DNA of 64,000 nt from positions 1 to 64,000 of the forward strand of contig NZ_BOMH01000028.1 of NCBI RefSeq assembly GCF_016862095.1, in the 5' to 3' direction. The notes beneath the pieces are model-generated. The model searched no databases and had not been told where the DNA came from. It saw only the letters and a program-made list of their open reading frames with translations. This DNA is from Actinoplanes cyaneus (GTDB lineage Bacteria > Actinomycetota > Actinomycetes > Mycobacteriales > Micromonosporaceae). The position numbers were made by a program, and so were the translations under genes. Position 1 is the stretch's first letter. Each line of letters opens with the position of its first letter. This document shows, one piece after another, positions 22,026 through 30,985 of the stretch.

Positions 22026-24279
22026 CGACGTCGACCTTAACGGTGAACACTCCCAGCCGACGGGTCGGCCGGGTCAGCGCCACGTAGAGGTCGTTGGCGC
22101 CGCGCGGCGAGCCGGTCAGGATGCGGGCCGGGTCGACGACCACGACGGTGTCGAACTCCAGTCCTTTGGCCTGGGCGACGGTGAGCAGCACCGCACGGTC
22201 CTCCAGATCCGGCGACGGGCCGGTGGTCAGCGCCGGGAGGGCCGTGGCCAGGGCGGGGACGAGGCCGTCGGGGGCGATCACGGCGAGGCGGCCGTCGTCG
22301 ACGGAGGCGATCTCCCGGGCGACGCACGATGCCAGGGCGGTGAGCGTGCCGGTCGCCTCCCACGGTTCGACGCCGGTGGAGCGGACCGGCTTCGGCGCGA
22401 CGATCGGCGGGTCGGCGTCCGCGAGGGCACGCTCGGTGTAGTCCATGATCTCGGCCGGCGTGCGATAGCTGACCGTGAGCTCGGCCAGCCGCCACCGGTC
22501 CGCGACGTAGGGCGACAGCACGTCGGCCCAGCTCGCCGGGGCCCCGAGCGCGCCGCTCTGGTCCAGGTCGCCGACGACCGTCATGGAGCGGCTCGGGCAG
22601 CGCCGCATCAGCAGGCGCCACGCCATCGGGGACAGCTCCTGCGCCTCGTCGACGATCACGTGGCCGAAGACCCAGTTCCGGTCGGCGGCGGCGCGCTCGG
22701 CGGCCGTGCGGAACTCCCGCTCCTCGAGGTGTTCGGCGAGCATGTCGGCCTGCATGATGTCGGCGATGTTGGGGATCGCGGCCTCGTCGTCGTCCTCCAG
22801 CTCGTACGCTTTCGAGCCTGCCGTGATGTCCAGAACGCCCTGCGCGTACGCCAGGCGCCGCCCCCGCTCCCGGACCGCCGCCGCGTGGGCCGCCCGGTTG
22901 TCCTCCCCGAGCAGTTCGGCCGCCTCGTCGAGCAGCGGCACGTCAGCCGGCGCCCAGTCCTCGCCCGGCGCCCGACGCAGCAGCACCGCCTCGGCCGCGG
23001 GGAGCAGGCCGGAGGCCGCCGATTCCAGGGCGCCCGCCACGCCGTACAGGTCGATCAGCAGTTCAGCGGGGGTGAGCACCGGCCAGAGCGAGTCGATGGC
23101 GGCCGTGACCACCGGATCGGCGGCGAGGTCGCCGCGGATGTCAGCACGGTCGCTCTCGCCGAGCAGGTTGGGTGAGGTCAGCGCGTCGTCCTCGCCGAGC
23201 GGATCGTCCCAGAACGGGTCGTCGCCGATCCGGTCGGCGACCTGGGCGGCGAGCACGTCGAGGACGCCGGCGACGAAGATCGGGCGGGCCAGGTTGTGCG
23301 GCAGTCCGGAGTCGCGGGCGCGCCGCCGGGCCGGCTCGCAGTCGCCGGCGGTCAGCCGGAGCACGTTCCGGTCGACCTCGATCTCGAGGGGTTGCGCGGG
23401 CACCCGCTGCCGGTCGCGGACGGCCGCGGCGAGCAGGCCGGTCATCACGGCGCGACCCTTGATCTCGGTCACCTCCGGGGCCTCGGCGTGACGCGCCGTG
23501 ATCCCGGGGTAGAGGTCACCCATCGTCGCGAGCAGCACGCCGGTCTCCGCGAGCGAGGGCAGGACCTGGGAGATGTAGCGCAGGAAGGTGGCGTTCGGCC
23601 CGACGATCAGCACCCCACGGGCGGAGAGCTGCTCACGGTACGTGTACAACAGGTACGCCGCGCGGTGCAGCGCGACAGCGGTCTTCCCGGTGCCGGGGCC
23701 GCCCTGGACGACGAGCACGCCGCCCGCCTCGGCCCGGATCACGCGGTCCTGCTCGGCCTGGATGGTCTCGACGATGTCGCGCATCCGGCCGGTCCGGTTC
23801 GCGCTGAGCGCGGCGATCAGCGCGGCCTCCCCGACGATCGAGGCGCCGGGCGAGGCGGCGTCCAGGTCCAGGATCTCGTCGTCGAGCGCCACGACGGTAC
23901 GGCCCTTGGTGCGGATGTGCCGCCGTACCGTCACGCCGAACGGGCTGATCGCGGTCGCCACGTAGAACGGCCGCGCGGCCGGCGCCCGCCAGTCGACGAG
24001 CAGCGGCTCGCCGGTGTCGTGGATGCCGATCCGCCCGATGTGCAGGCGCCCGCCGTCGCGCAGGTCCAGCCGGCCGAAGCAGAGTCCTTCCTCGACGGCC
24101 TCGTACTGGGCGAGGCGCTCGGCGTACGCGTAGATGGTCGCGTCCCGCTGGAACAGCTCACCGGCGCGGAGGCGGGCCTCGGCGAGCCGGCCCCGGACCT
24201 GCTCCCGGAGCTCGTCGAGGCGGCCGTAGATCACGCCGAGGCAGGATTGTTCCTCGGCGAGGCTTGACAGACTTGACAC
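22015..24279 (-). CDS. helR: HelD/HelR-like RNA polymerase recycling ATPase
   Basis: A 754-residue UvrD/Rep-like motor protein of the HelD class. The N-terminal coiled-coil arm (LAEEQSCLGVIYGRLDELREQV) precedes the 1A domain with Walker A GGPGTGKTAVALHRAAY (~193-200). Later are Walker B (HVIVDEAQELSPMAWRLL), motif III (VVGDLDQSG), motif IV-V (SYRTPAEIM, VTVAQAKGLEFDTVVVVD) and motif VI (YVALTRPTRRLGV). HelR-type proteins pull stalled or rifamycin-bound RNA polymerase off DNA and can give rifamycin tolerance. The start is GTG 24279, with GGGGG 5 nt upstream. Assignment as HelR rather than another HelD class is likely but not certain. Confidence 0.88.
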   Translation of the reverse strand: MSSLSSLAEEQSCLGVIYGRLDELREQVRGRLAEARLRAGELFQRDATIYAYAERLAQYEAVEEGLCFGRLDLRDGGRLHIGRIGIHDTGEPLLVDWRAPAARPFYVATAISPFGVTVRRHIRTKGRTVVALDDEILDLDAASPGASIVGEAALIAALSANRTGRMRDIVETIQAEQDRVIRAEAGGVLVVQGGPGTGKTAVALHRAAYLLYTYREQLSARGVLIVGPNATFLRYISQVLPSLAETGVLLATMGDLYPGITARHAEAPEVTEIKGRAVMTGLLAAAVRDRQRVPAQPLEIEVDRNVLRLTAGDCEPARRRARDSGLPHNLARPIFVAGVLDVLAAQVADRIGDDPFWDDPLGEDDALTSPNLLGESDRADIRGDLAADPVVTAAIDSLWPVLTPAELLIDLYGVAGALESAASGLLPAAEAVLLRRAPGEDWAPADVPLLDEAAELLGEDNRAAHAAAVRERGRRLAYAQGVLDITAGSKAYELEDDDEAAIPNIADIMQADMLAEHLEEREFRTAAERAAADRNWVFGHVIVDEAQELSPMAWRLLMRRCPSRSMTVVGDLDQSGALGAPASWADVLSPYVADRWRLAELTVSYRTPAEIMDYTERALADADPPIVAPKPVRSTGVEPWEATGTLTALASCVAREIASVDDGRLAVIAPDGLVPALATALPALTTGPSPDLEDRAVLLTVAQAKGLEFDTVVVVDPARILTGSPRGANDLYVALTRPTRRLGVFTVKVDVDES

Positions 24280-24342
24280 CGTTGCCCCCAAGACGTATTC
24301 TGAGAGTGGTTCTCTCGGCCTTCTAGCTGAAATGTGCGGCAA

Positions 24343-24355
24343 CTAGCCAGGCTAG
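24343..24355. promoter_or_regulatory. 13-bp palindrome between helR and MBL genes
   Basis: CTAGCCAGGCTAG is a perfect palindrome (6-bp arms, 1-nt centre) in the divergent region, 64 bp from the helR start and 39 bp from the MBL start. It could be an operator for either. The published rifamycin-associated palindrome that precedes many helR genes was looked for and not found. Confidence 0.45.
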
Positions 24356-24393
24356 CAGAGTTTCGCCGTGTCCCGCACGGGTAGCCGCGCGTC

Positions 24394-25173
24394 ATGACAG
24401 CGACCGTCACCTTCATCGGTAACGCCACCACTCTGCTGCGGCTGGGCGCGTTCACGCTGCTCACCGACCCCGCCTTCGGATCCGCTGGCAGCCGGGTCTA
24501 CCTCGGCAAGGGGATGTGGACCAAGCGTCTGACCGACCCCGCCTCGGCGTACGCGGACCTCCCCGCCCCGGACGCGATCCTGCTCTCCCACCTGCACGGC
24601 GACCACTTCGACCGTGCCGCCCGCCGGGCGATCCCGCGCGACCTGCCGATCCTCACCACCCCGCAGGCGCAGCGGCGACTGCGCCGCTCGTGGTCGAAGG
24701 CCCAGGGCCTGCCGGTCTGGGACGCCCAGGAATGGCAGCGCGCCGGCGAGACCCTGCGGGTCACCGCGCTCCCCGGCCGCCACGGCCCCGGCCTGCTCGA
24801 CGTGATGCTGCCGGACGTGATGGGCTCCCTCGTCGAGTGGGAGCGCGACGGCGAGCCGATGCTGCGCCTCTACATCACCGGCGACACCCTGTACCGGCCG
24901 TTCCTCGGCGAGATCAAGCAGCGCTGCGGGGACATCGACGCCATGCTGATCCACCTGGGCGGCACCCGCGTCCTGGGCATGCTGGTGACCATGGACGGGC
25001 GGCAGGGCGCGGCGCTCACCGAGCTGATCCGGCCGAAGGTGGCGCTGCCCATCCACTACGACGACTACCGGGTCATGAAGTCGCCGCTCAGCGACTACCT
25101 GACGCGCTGCCGGGAAGGCGTGCACCCGCTGGTCCGCGGCGATACGTACGACCTGCCGGTGCGGGTGCGCTGA
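24394..25173 (+). CDS. MBL-fold metallo-hydrolase (UlaG-like)
   Basis: A 259-residue metallo-beta-lactamase-fold hydrolase. The zinc motif is LSHLHGDHFDRAA (HxHxDH), with further ligands in GRHGPG, ITGDTLY and PIHYDDY. It resembles the UlaG (L-ascorbate-6-P lactonase)/RomA branch, whose bacterial members mostly lack a known substrate. A TAGCCG hexamer 6 nt upstream of the ATG may be a leaderless -10. It is divergent from helR. Confidence 0.88.
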   Translation: MTATVTFIGNATTLLRLGAFTLLTDPAFGSAGSRVYLGKGMWTKRLTDPASAYADLPAPDAILLSHLHGDHFDRAARRAIPRDLPILTTPQAQRRLRRSWSKAQGLPVWDAQEWQRAGETLRVTALPGRHGPGLLDVMLPDVMGSLVEWERDGEPMLRLYITGDTLYRPFLGEIKQRCGDIDAMLIHLGGTRVLGMLVTMDGRQGAALTELIRPKVALPIHYDDYRVMKSPLSDYLTRCREGVHPLVRGDTYDLPVRVR

Positions 25174-25213
25174 AACGGTCCCGCGGCCCCCGGGCGGGCA
25201 CTAGCGTCTGTCG

Positions 25214-25726
25214 GTGATGATGTCGCGTCGTGGGCTGCTGCTGTACAGCGTGCTGTGCGGGGCCGGGGTGCTGTGGTCGGGCGGGCTGATCGTGGCGCTC
25301 GCGCTGGGCCACCGGCCGGTCGACAAGGTCGTCGCCGTGGGGCTCGCCGCGCTGCTGACCGTCCCCGGCTTCGCGTCCGGGATCCTGTCCAACCGCCGCG
25401 GTTACCGCACCAGGCAGCCCCGCCGCCTGTGGGCGCTGGCCTCCTGGGTGCCGCCGCACGTCCCGGTCTGGGCGGCGATCGCGGCCGGGGTGGTGTTCTT
25501 CGGCTTCTGGCTGGCCATCGTGCTCGCGTTCGTCACCTTGAAGGGCAATCCGGGGGTACGGCCGGACGGCACCTACATCCTGGACGAGACCACCGTCGTG
25601 AGCCGGGAGACGTACGAGCGCCAGGTCGATCACCAGCAGCAGATCTCGCTCGGGGTGCTGGGCGCGTTCGCGGTCGGCGGCGCGTTCCTCTGCGCGGCCC
25701 GGGCCACCGACCACGAGCCCGCCTGA
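25214..25726 (+). CDS. Hypothetical membrane protein
   Basis: A 170-residue protein with about four hydrophobic segments (~7-30, ~40-58, ~80-108, ~148-162) and a polar loop between the third and fourth containing VSRETYERQVDHQQQ. I do not recognise the family. It begins with a run GTG-ATG-ATG. TAGCGT (25202-25207) lies 6 nt before the GTG at 25214, favouring that codon and a leaderless transcript. Confidence 0.72.
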   Translation: MMMSRRGLLLYSVLCGAGVLWSGGLIVALALGHRPVDKVVAVGLAALLTVPGFASGILSNRRGYRTRQPRRLWALASWVPPHVPVWAAIAAGVVFFGFWLAIVLAFVTLKGNPGVRPDGTYILDETTVVSRETYERQVDHQQQISLGVLGAFAVGGAFLCAARATDHEPA

Positions 25727-25796
25727 ACGCTGCCCCTCCCCGTCCCGATCGGCTCAGGCTCGCCCGAACCGCATGGCAGGACCTAGAGTCACCGGC

Positions 25797-26660
25797 ATGC
25801 GATGGCGGCCTGCCCTTCTCGTGACGTGCGCTGCCGTGCTGCTCGCCCTCGCCGCGGCGGTTGCCGTCCGGGCCGGCGCCGGCCCCGAGCCCGGCCCCGA
25901 GCTGCATCTGACCGCCACCGCCGAGCAGTGGCGCGTCCACGAGGTCAACCGGCAACTCGCGATCGCCCTGCACAACAACGGTGACGTGCCGGTCCACGTG
26001 ACCCGGGTCGAGCCGGTGCTCCCCTCCTTCGACGGCGAGAGCGGCGTCGACACCGACGCGTTGCTGCCGGTCGGCGGGCTGCGGGTCGACGTCCCGGTCC
26101 CCTACGGCACCGGTTCCTGCGTGGCTGCCGCCGCCGCGTCGCACGTCGTGGTCGACGCCCGCGCGGAAGGCTCCACCGTCGTCGAGCGGCTGACCCTGCC
26201 GCTGCCCGACCCCAACCCCCTGCTGGACAAACTGCTCCGCGCCGACTGCGCGACCCAGCGGATCGAGCAGAGTGTGACGCTGCGCTTCGGCCCGTGGACC
26301 GACGCGGGCGCCTCCGGCCTGCGCGGCAGCCTCGTCGTCGAGCGGACCGCGGCCGCGACCGGCACGATCACGGTCCACGAGCTGGACGGCAACGTGATGT
26401 ACGCGTTGCGGCTCCCGGCCCGTACCCCGCTCGCCTCGGTCACCGCCGCCGCGCCCACGGCCTCGGTGCCGCTGACGGCCACGCCGGGCCGCTGTGACCC
26501 GCATGCGCTCGCCGAGATCAAGAAGCCGTTCGAGTTCCTGGCGACGGTCACCCTGGACGGCGGCGACAAGCTGGTCACGGACGTCCCGGTGCCCGACGCC
26601 GACAGGAAGACCCTCGACACGATGCTGCGCCGCATCTGCAAACTCCCACCGGCCGGCTGA
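25797..26660 (+). CDS. Secreted or membrane-anchored hypothetical protein
   Basis: A 287-residue protein with an N-terminal signal/anchor (PALLVTCAAVLLALAAAVAV). The exported part looks all-beta, with paired cysteines (GTGSC, RADCAT, GRCDP, RRICK). No known domain was recognised. It starts at ATG 25797 (MRWRPALL). A leaderless -10 (TAGAGT, 25784-25789) lies 7 nt upstream. It ends before the palindromic repeat copy C. Confidence 0.72.
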   Translation: MRWRPALLVTCAAVLLALAAAVAVRAGAGPEPGPELHLTATAEQWRVHEVNRQLAIALHNNGDVPVHVTRVEPVLPSFDGESGVDTDALLPVGGLRVDVPVPYGTGSCVAAAAASHVVVDARAEGSTVVERLTLPLPDPNPLLDKLLRADCATQRIEQSVTLRFGPWTDAGASGLRGSLVVERTAAATGTITVHELDGNVMYALRLPARTPLASVTAAAPTASVPLTATPGRCDPHALAEIKKPFEFLATVTLDGGDKLVTDVPVPDADRKTLDTMLRRICKLPPAG

Positions 26661-26790
26661 CCACCCCCGCCACCGGCCTTCCTTCCCCGGTACGGCGGTA
26701 GGCCCGCTCCCGGTAGGTCGCCGGCGACCCGGTCGGCCGGCTGACGCGAGGCCGTGCCGACTCACCCGGGCGGCGCGGCTCGCTGTTCCG

Positions 26791-26843
26791 GGCTGGTGCT
26801 CACGGTTGTCATTCGTGCCTCATGACAACCGTGAGCACCAGCC
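26791..26843. repeat. Dispersed palindromic repeat, copy C
   Basis: A perfect 22-bp inverted repeat (26791-26812 and 26822-26843; core GGCTGGTGCTCACGGTTG) around the 9-nt loop TCGTGCCTC. It sits between two convergent genes, 130 bp past the secreted-protein stop and 23 bp before the phoD stop. Nothing else was seen in the 206-bp gap. Confidence 0.92.
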
Positions 26844-26866
26844 GGGATCGTGAGTCGCGCCGCGGG

Positions 26867-28495
26867 TCAGGAGGGGGCGGACTCCTTGCGGATCTTGGCG
26901 GAGCCGCGGCCGACCGACCAGCCCTGGACCCACTTCGCGGCGGTGTCCTTCCTGGTGCGGTCGGCCAGGTGGTACCAGTCCATCCGGCAGCGGGTGCGGG
27001 TGATGTCCAGCACGCCGAAGCCGTGCCCGTCCGTCTCGACCCACTTGACGTGCGGGTTCGTGGACCTGATCAGGCCGGCCGCGAGCAGGCTGAGCGGGCC
27101 GCCGGCGCCGGTGCCGAGGTAGTCGTTGATGTTGTCGCTGGTCACCGACGGGACGACGAACTCGGCGGCGGCCGGGTCGGCGGTTCCGGTGTCCTTGGTG
27201 GTCAGCTCGTTCGCCCACGAGGTGTGGATGTCGCCGGTGATGAAGACGACGTCCTTGGTCCGGTGCGCGCGCAGCGTGTCGACGAGACGCTCGCGGTCGG
27301 CGTTGTAGCCGTCCCACTGGTCGGCGTTGAGGACGACACCGTTCTGCGGAACCCCGATCAGCTCGCCGAGCGGGCCGAGCAACCAGGCCGGCAGCGCGAG
27401 CACGTCGAGGCGGGAGATCATCACCGGGTTGCCGACGATCTTCCACAGCGCGGTCGAGTTGACCAGGCCGTCGGTGAGCCAGGACAGCTGCGCGGCGCCG
27501 GCGATCGTGCGGGCCGGATCGTCGACGCCGGCGCCGTCGGCCTGCTCCGAGCGGTACGTCCGCAGGTCCAGCATGGAGAGCTCGAACAGGTCGCCGTAGC
27601 GCAGCCGCCGGTAGATGTGCCCGTCCGCGGCGAGGCGCACCGGCATCCACTCGGCGTACGCCTGGCGCGCCGCCGCGACCCGCGTGGAGAAGTCCCCCTC
27701 GGCGCCCGGCGTGTGGTTCTCCGCGCCGCCGCTCCACATGTCGTTGGCCACCTCGTGGTCGTCCCACGTGATGATCCACGGAACGGATGCGTGCAGCGCC
27801 TTCAGATCCGGATCGGTCTTGTACTGCGCGTGCCGGGTCCGGTAGTCGGCCAGTGACACCGTCTCGTGCTCCGGGGCGGTCTTGCGGACCACCTTGCCGG
27901 CCGCGCCGAACTCGCCGGTGCCGTACTCGTAGAGGTAGTCGCCCAGATGCACGACCAGGTTGAGGTCGCCGCGCTCAGCCAGGTGCCGGTATGCCGCGAA
28001 GTACCCGGCCTCCCAGTTCGCGCAGCTGACGACACCGGCCCGCAGCCGCGCGACGGCGTCGGTGGCGGCCGGTGCGGTCATCGTCCGGCCGACGGACGAC
28101 CAGGTGCCGGCCAGGCCGAAGCGGTACCAGTACGTGGTGGCCGCGCTCAGCCCGCTCACGTCGACCTTGACCGTGTGGTCGCGGGCCGGGCCGGTGCTGA
28201 CCGTGCCGGACTGCACGACCCCGGCGAACCCGGCGTCGGTGGCGACCTGCCAGGTCACGTCGACCTGGGGGCCGGCGCCGGAGGCCGGGATCGACTCGGG
28301 CGTCGGCGTGACCCGGGTCCAGAGCAGGATGCCGCCAGGGAGCGGGTCACCGGAGGCGACCCCGTGCTGGAAGTACGTGTCGGCGGCGGAGGCGCCGACG
28401 GGCAGTGCGGCGGCCGCGACCGCGCCGGCGCCGGCGGACAGACCGGCGAGCAGCACGGTACGGCGGTCGACCGCAGAGCGGGGGAGGACAGTCAT
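26867..28495 (-). CDS. phoD: Secreted alkaline phosphatase D
   Basis: A 542-residue PhoD phosphodiesterase/alkaline phosphatase, exported by the Tat pathway. The signal has a twin arginine (VDRRTVLLAGLSAG) and ends near ASAADTYF. After an N-terminal Fn3-like domain (to ~140) comes the metallophosphatase domain with NWEAGYF, LGDYLYEYG, WDDHEVANDM, PVMISR and FITGDIHTSW, which supply the metal ligands. It would release phosphate from extracellular phosphodiesters. It would be expected under phosphate control, but no clear PHO box was identified upstream. Confidence 0.94.
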   Translation of the reverse strand: MTVLPRSAVDRRTVLLAGLSAGAGAVAAAALPVGASAADTYFQHGVASGDPLPGGILLWTRVTPTPESIPASGAGPQVDVTWQVATDAGFAGVVQSGTVSTGPARDHTVKVDVSGLSAATTYWYRFGLAGTWSSVGRTMTAPAATDAVARLRAGVVSCANWEAGYFAAYRHLAERGDLNLVVHLGDYLYEYGTGEFGAAGKVVRKTAPEHETVSLADYRTRHAQYKTDPDLKALHASVPWIITWDDHEVANDMWSGGAENHTPGAEGDFSTRVAAARQAYAEWMPVRLAADGHIYRRLRYGDLFELSMLDLRTYRSEQADGAGVDDPARTIAGAAQLSWLTDGLVNSTALWKIVGNPVMISRLDVLALPAWLLGPLGELIGVPQNGVVLNADQWDGYNADRERLVDTLRAHRTKDVVFITGDIHTSWANELTTKDTGTADPAAAEFVVPSVTSDNINDYLGTGAGGPLSLLAAGLIRSTNPHVKWVETDGHGFGVLDITRTRCRMDWYHLADRTRKDTAAKWVQGWSVGRGSAKIRKESAPS

Positions 28496-28597
28496 GCCGT
28501 TCTATGTAGCAAGAGCCCGGCACGGCCCGGAACGCGAACCGGCAGATGTTCGGCCGGGCTTCATCTTGGTTAACTCGCCGGCAGCTTCACCGGAAGC

Positions 28598-28870
28598 TCA
28601 GCAGGCGGTCTCGCGGAAGGTCACGGGTGTCACGCCGCGGGCCGGGTCGCCGGCGCCCGGCAGAGCGGTCACGGCGGCGAGGTCGCCTCGGGTGGTCTCG
28701 CCGATCGCGTCGCCGGCCGACGCCGCGAACTCCTCGGCCGCGTCGATCGCCTCGACGACGATGCCGCGCCGCTCCCCTGGGCGGACGCATCGCGCGGCGG
28801 CCAGCTCGGCGCGCAGCGCCATCAACCTGGTGACACAGTCATCCAGCAGGCCGATCACCTGATCGTGCAT
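28598..28870 (-). CDS. Small helical hypothetical protein
   Basis: A 90-residue, mostly alpha-helical acidic protein with three cysteines (C12, C28, C90). The family is not recognised. Similar small Ala-rich helical proteins occur across this window (30660-30860, 61453-61683). No neighbour suggests a function. Confidence 0.5.
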   Translation of the reverse strand: MHDQVIGLLDDCVTRLMALRAELAAARCVRPGERRGIVVEAIDAAEEFAASAGDAIGETTRGDLAAVTALPGAGDPARGVTPVTFRETAC

Positions 28871-29167
28871 GGCGGCGCCTCCCGTTGCGACCTACCGCGA
28901 TCGGGCCGGCGTCGGCACGGTGGCGACCAGGAGCGCGTCACTTCGTGTCCTGCTTCGCCATGGGTCGTCCCTCCCGGCCGGCGGTGACGACCGGCTCGAT
29001 CGCAGGCTCGCCATCGAGCCGGCGAAGTCCTTTGGTCACCCATGGTCGATCCTACGTTTACTTTTTGTTCTCCCGGTTAGGTGTTCGTGAATTCCCGTTT
29101 CGCGGGACGCATGACCACAGCGCGGACACCGCGCGCCCTGTGGTGTGCTGAAGAAGGCCGGGCCGGG
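28871..29167. other. Intergenic region with strong stem-loop
   Basis: About 300 bases without a supported gene. A perfect 10-bp inverted repeat, CCGGCTCGAT (28991-29000) and ATCGAGCCGG (29013-29022) with a 12-nt loop, dominates it. On the minus strand a 7-codon frame (MAKQDTK, 28938-28961) has a good GGGAGGG site upstream but is too short to judge. A 5-bp TCCCG/CGGGA stem lies near 29090-29105. Confidence 0.5.
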
Positions 29168-29539
29168 TCAGGAGAGAGCCGCCTCGACGGCGTCCCCGGT
29201 GGACGGCGCATACAGGTTGTCGTCGCTGCGCGGGCACAGGCCGGTGGCCTCGAGCGCCCGCCGGACGTGGCCCTCGGCGTTCACCACTTCGTACCCGTGA
29301 CCGGTACGCATCGCCCGGGTGTAGCCGACCAGCAGCACCTCGATGCACTCGCTGCCGATCAGGTCCACCCCGGCCATGTCGACGACGACCCGGGCGCCGC
29401 GCGCCCGATCGAAGGCCTGCCGCAGCTCACGGCGCAGGTCCCCGCTGGAGCCGCGGTCGAAGCAGCCGTCCAGGTGCAGGAAGACGGTCGAGCCGGTCTT
29501 GCCCGGATTGCGGTGGATCACACAGCGCACTTCGCCCAT
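29168..29539 (-). CDS. STAS-domain protein (anti-sigma-factor antagonist-like)
   Basis: A 123-residue single STAS domain (TVFLHLDGCFDRGSSGDLRRELRQA, then ARVVVDMAGVDLIGSECIEVLLVGY). Proteins of this size act as anti-anti-sigma factors that are switched by phosphorylation of a Ser in the D-[ST]-S-G loop. Here that loop reads GVDLIGSECIEV, with a Ser at the expected place, so regulation by an anti-sigma kinase is possible. No anti-sigma kinase gene is adjacent. ATG 29539 is used; upstream extension is unsupported. Confidence 0.82.
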   Translation of the reverse strand: MGEVRCVIHRNPGKTGSTVFLHLDGCFDRGSSGDLRRELRQAFDRARGARVVVDMAGVDLIGSECIEVLLVGYTRAMRTGHGYEVVNAEGHVRRALEATGLCPRSDDNLYAPSTGDAVEAALS

Positions 29540-29662
29540 ACCGACTGGTTTACCGAAGAGATGTGTACATACGACCAACAGCGCGATAAGACACCGTCCT
29601 CCGCCCATGAGGCCTGCGTCACTGTTCGCACCCGGCTGGGCCGGGCCGTCTACCGTGTGGCG

Positions 29663-30673
29663 GTGGAGATCGAACTCGGGTCGGTGGTCGCCGAACCGGA
29701 GGCGCTCGCCCTGGCCGGCCCGGGTGCGACGCTGCTGACCGGGGCGGATGCGGCGTTCGCGATCGGCACGGACACCATCGTGGTCGTCACCCCCGCGGCC
29801 GGCGACGCGGGCGAGCTGACGCTGCCCGGGCCCTTCCCCGACGTGGTGGAGCAACGCCTGGCCGCGGTGCTGCGGCCGCCGGTGCGCGCGTTCGCCCGGC
29901 TGCCCGACGGTTGCCTCGCCCTGGGGGTGGCCCGGTCGGCGGAGCTCGGTTACCGGCGCGGAGCGCTGCACGACATCCGGCTGACCTTCGAGGCGCCGGT
30001 GCCGCCCGGCCTGCTCGGCCGGGTCGCGCCGGGGCTGGACTGGCTGGCGCAGGTGGGCTCCGACCCGGCCGGGGCGATGGAGAGGTTCATCGCCGGGTGG
30101 TACCAGGACGTACCGATGAGCGGCGCTTATCCGGTGGTGACCGGTCCCCCGGCGCTGCAAGCGTTCTACCGGGCGGCAGCGGGCCGGCCGGAGGTGCTCG
30201 GCTCCTCCTCGCGGATCCTGCCCGAGCCGGTTGCCGGACGGCCCGACAGTCTGATCACTTTCGGCCAGGAGGGTGACGGCGTTTTCACCCTCGTCATGGA
30301 GCCGGACGAGCAGGACCCGCGGATCTGGTACGACGGGTTGAGCGACACCCTCCTGGAGGAACGCGAACGTCTCAGCGGCCACCTGTTGCAGTCCACCCTC
30401 GCGCGAGCCGCCATGGACGGCCCGCTCGGCGGGATGGCGTTCGTCGACCGGCCCCAGGCGCGCCGGGTCGTCGCCCCGCTGCGCCGGGTGCCGTTGCGCC
30501 CGATGCGCTGGCCGTCGCTGGTCACGCGCTGTTACGCCGGCCCGGGCACGGTCGTCCTGCTCGGCGAGGACGACGCTGACTGGTTCGAGATGTTTGTCGG
30601 CGTCCGCCATCCGGGCCTGCTCCGCCGGCTGCGGAAACTGGGCCTGGACTGGGAGTCGTTCACCGACTCCTGA
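29663..30673 (+). CDS. Hypothetical cytoplasmic protein, unrecognised
   Basis: A 336-residue protein with no signal or membrane segment. Near residues 155-240 it contains ALQAFYRAAAGRPEVLGSS, PDSLITFGQEGDGVFTLV and DPRIWYDGL. This is loosely like SMI1/KNR4 (SUKH) proteins, but too weak for assignment. GTG 29663 is chosen because TACCGT (29651-29656) lies 6 nt upstream, a leaderless -10. The longer upstream frame overlaps the divergent STAS gene and is not supported. The 3' end overlaps the next minus-strand gene by 14 bp. Confidence 0.7.
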   Translation: MEIELGSVVAEPEALALAGPGATLLTGADAAFAIGTDTIVVVTPAAGDAGELTLPGPFPDVVEQRLAAVLRPPVRAFARLPDGCLALGVARSAELGYRRGALHDIRLTFEAPVPPGLLGRVAPGLDWLAQVGSDPAGAMERFIAGWYQDVPMSGAYPVVTGPPALQAFYRAAAGRPEVLGSSSRILPEPVAGRPDSLITFGQEGDGVFTLVMEPDEQDPRIWYDGLSDTLLEERERLSGHLLQSTLARAAMDGPLGGMAFVDRPQARRVVAPLRRVPLRPMRWPSLVTRCYAGPGTVVLLGEDDADWFEMFVGVRHPGLLRRLRKLGLDWESFTDS

Positions 30674-30860
30674 CGAGCAGCCCGTCCCGGGCCGAGGTCA
30701 GCTCCTCGATCGCCGCGGTCAGCTTGTCGGCGCCCGGCCCGTCGCCGGCCATCTCCCGGGCCATGACGAGCAATCGCAGCGTGTCGGTCATGTTCGCGGC
30801 GGCGGACTCCACCCGGCGGGTCAGGTCGTCACGCATCATGTGCAGCAGAGGCTCATCCAC
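30660..30860 (-). CDS. Small helical hypothetical protein
   Basis: A 66-residue, entirely helical-looking protein (MMRDDLTRRVESAAANMTDTLRLLVMAREMAGDGPG in pieces). Not recognised. It overlaps the convergent 3' end of the upstream-strand gene by 14 bp. Coding status is plausible from composition but otherwise unsupported. Confidence 0.5.
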   Translation of the reverse strand: MDEPLLHMMRDDLTRRVESAAANMTDTLRLLVMAREMAGDGPGADKLTAAIEELTSARDGLLVRSR

Positions 30861-30985
30861 GGAGAGTCACATCGGCTGCCGCGCGGGCGACTGAAGGAAC
30901 CGCGGCTTCCCACGTCCCGGGAATCTCGACAATCTCAACTGATTTAGTAGACAAGGTGGGCGATGGTCGAGCAGAATTCCTGCCC

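Noticed and set aside
24280-24393. Rifamycin-associated element upstream of helR
   Set aside because: The known palindromic element was looked for and is not present; only an unrelated CTAGCC palindrome was seen.
28855-29043. 62-codon minus-strand frame
   Set aside because: Arg/Pro-rich translation without a family, and it crosses the strong hairpin and the 28598-28870 gene start.
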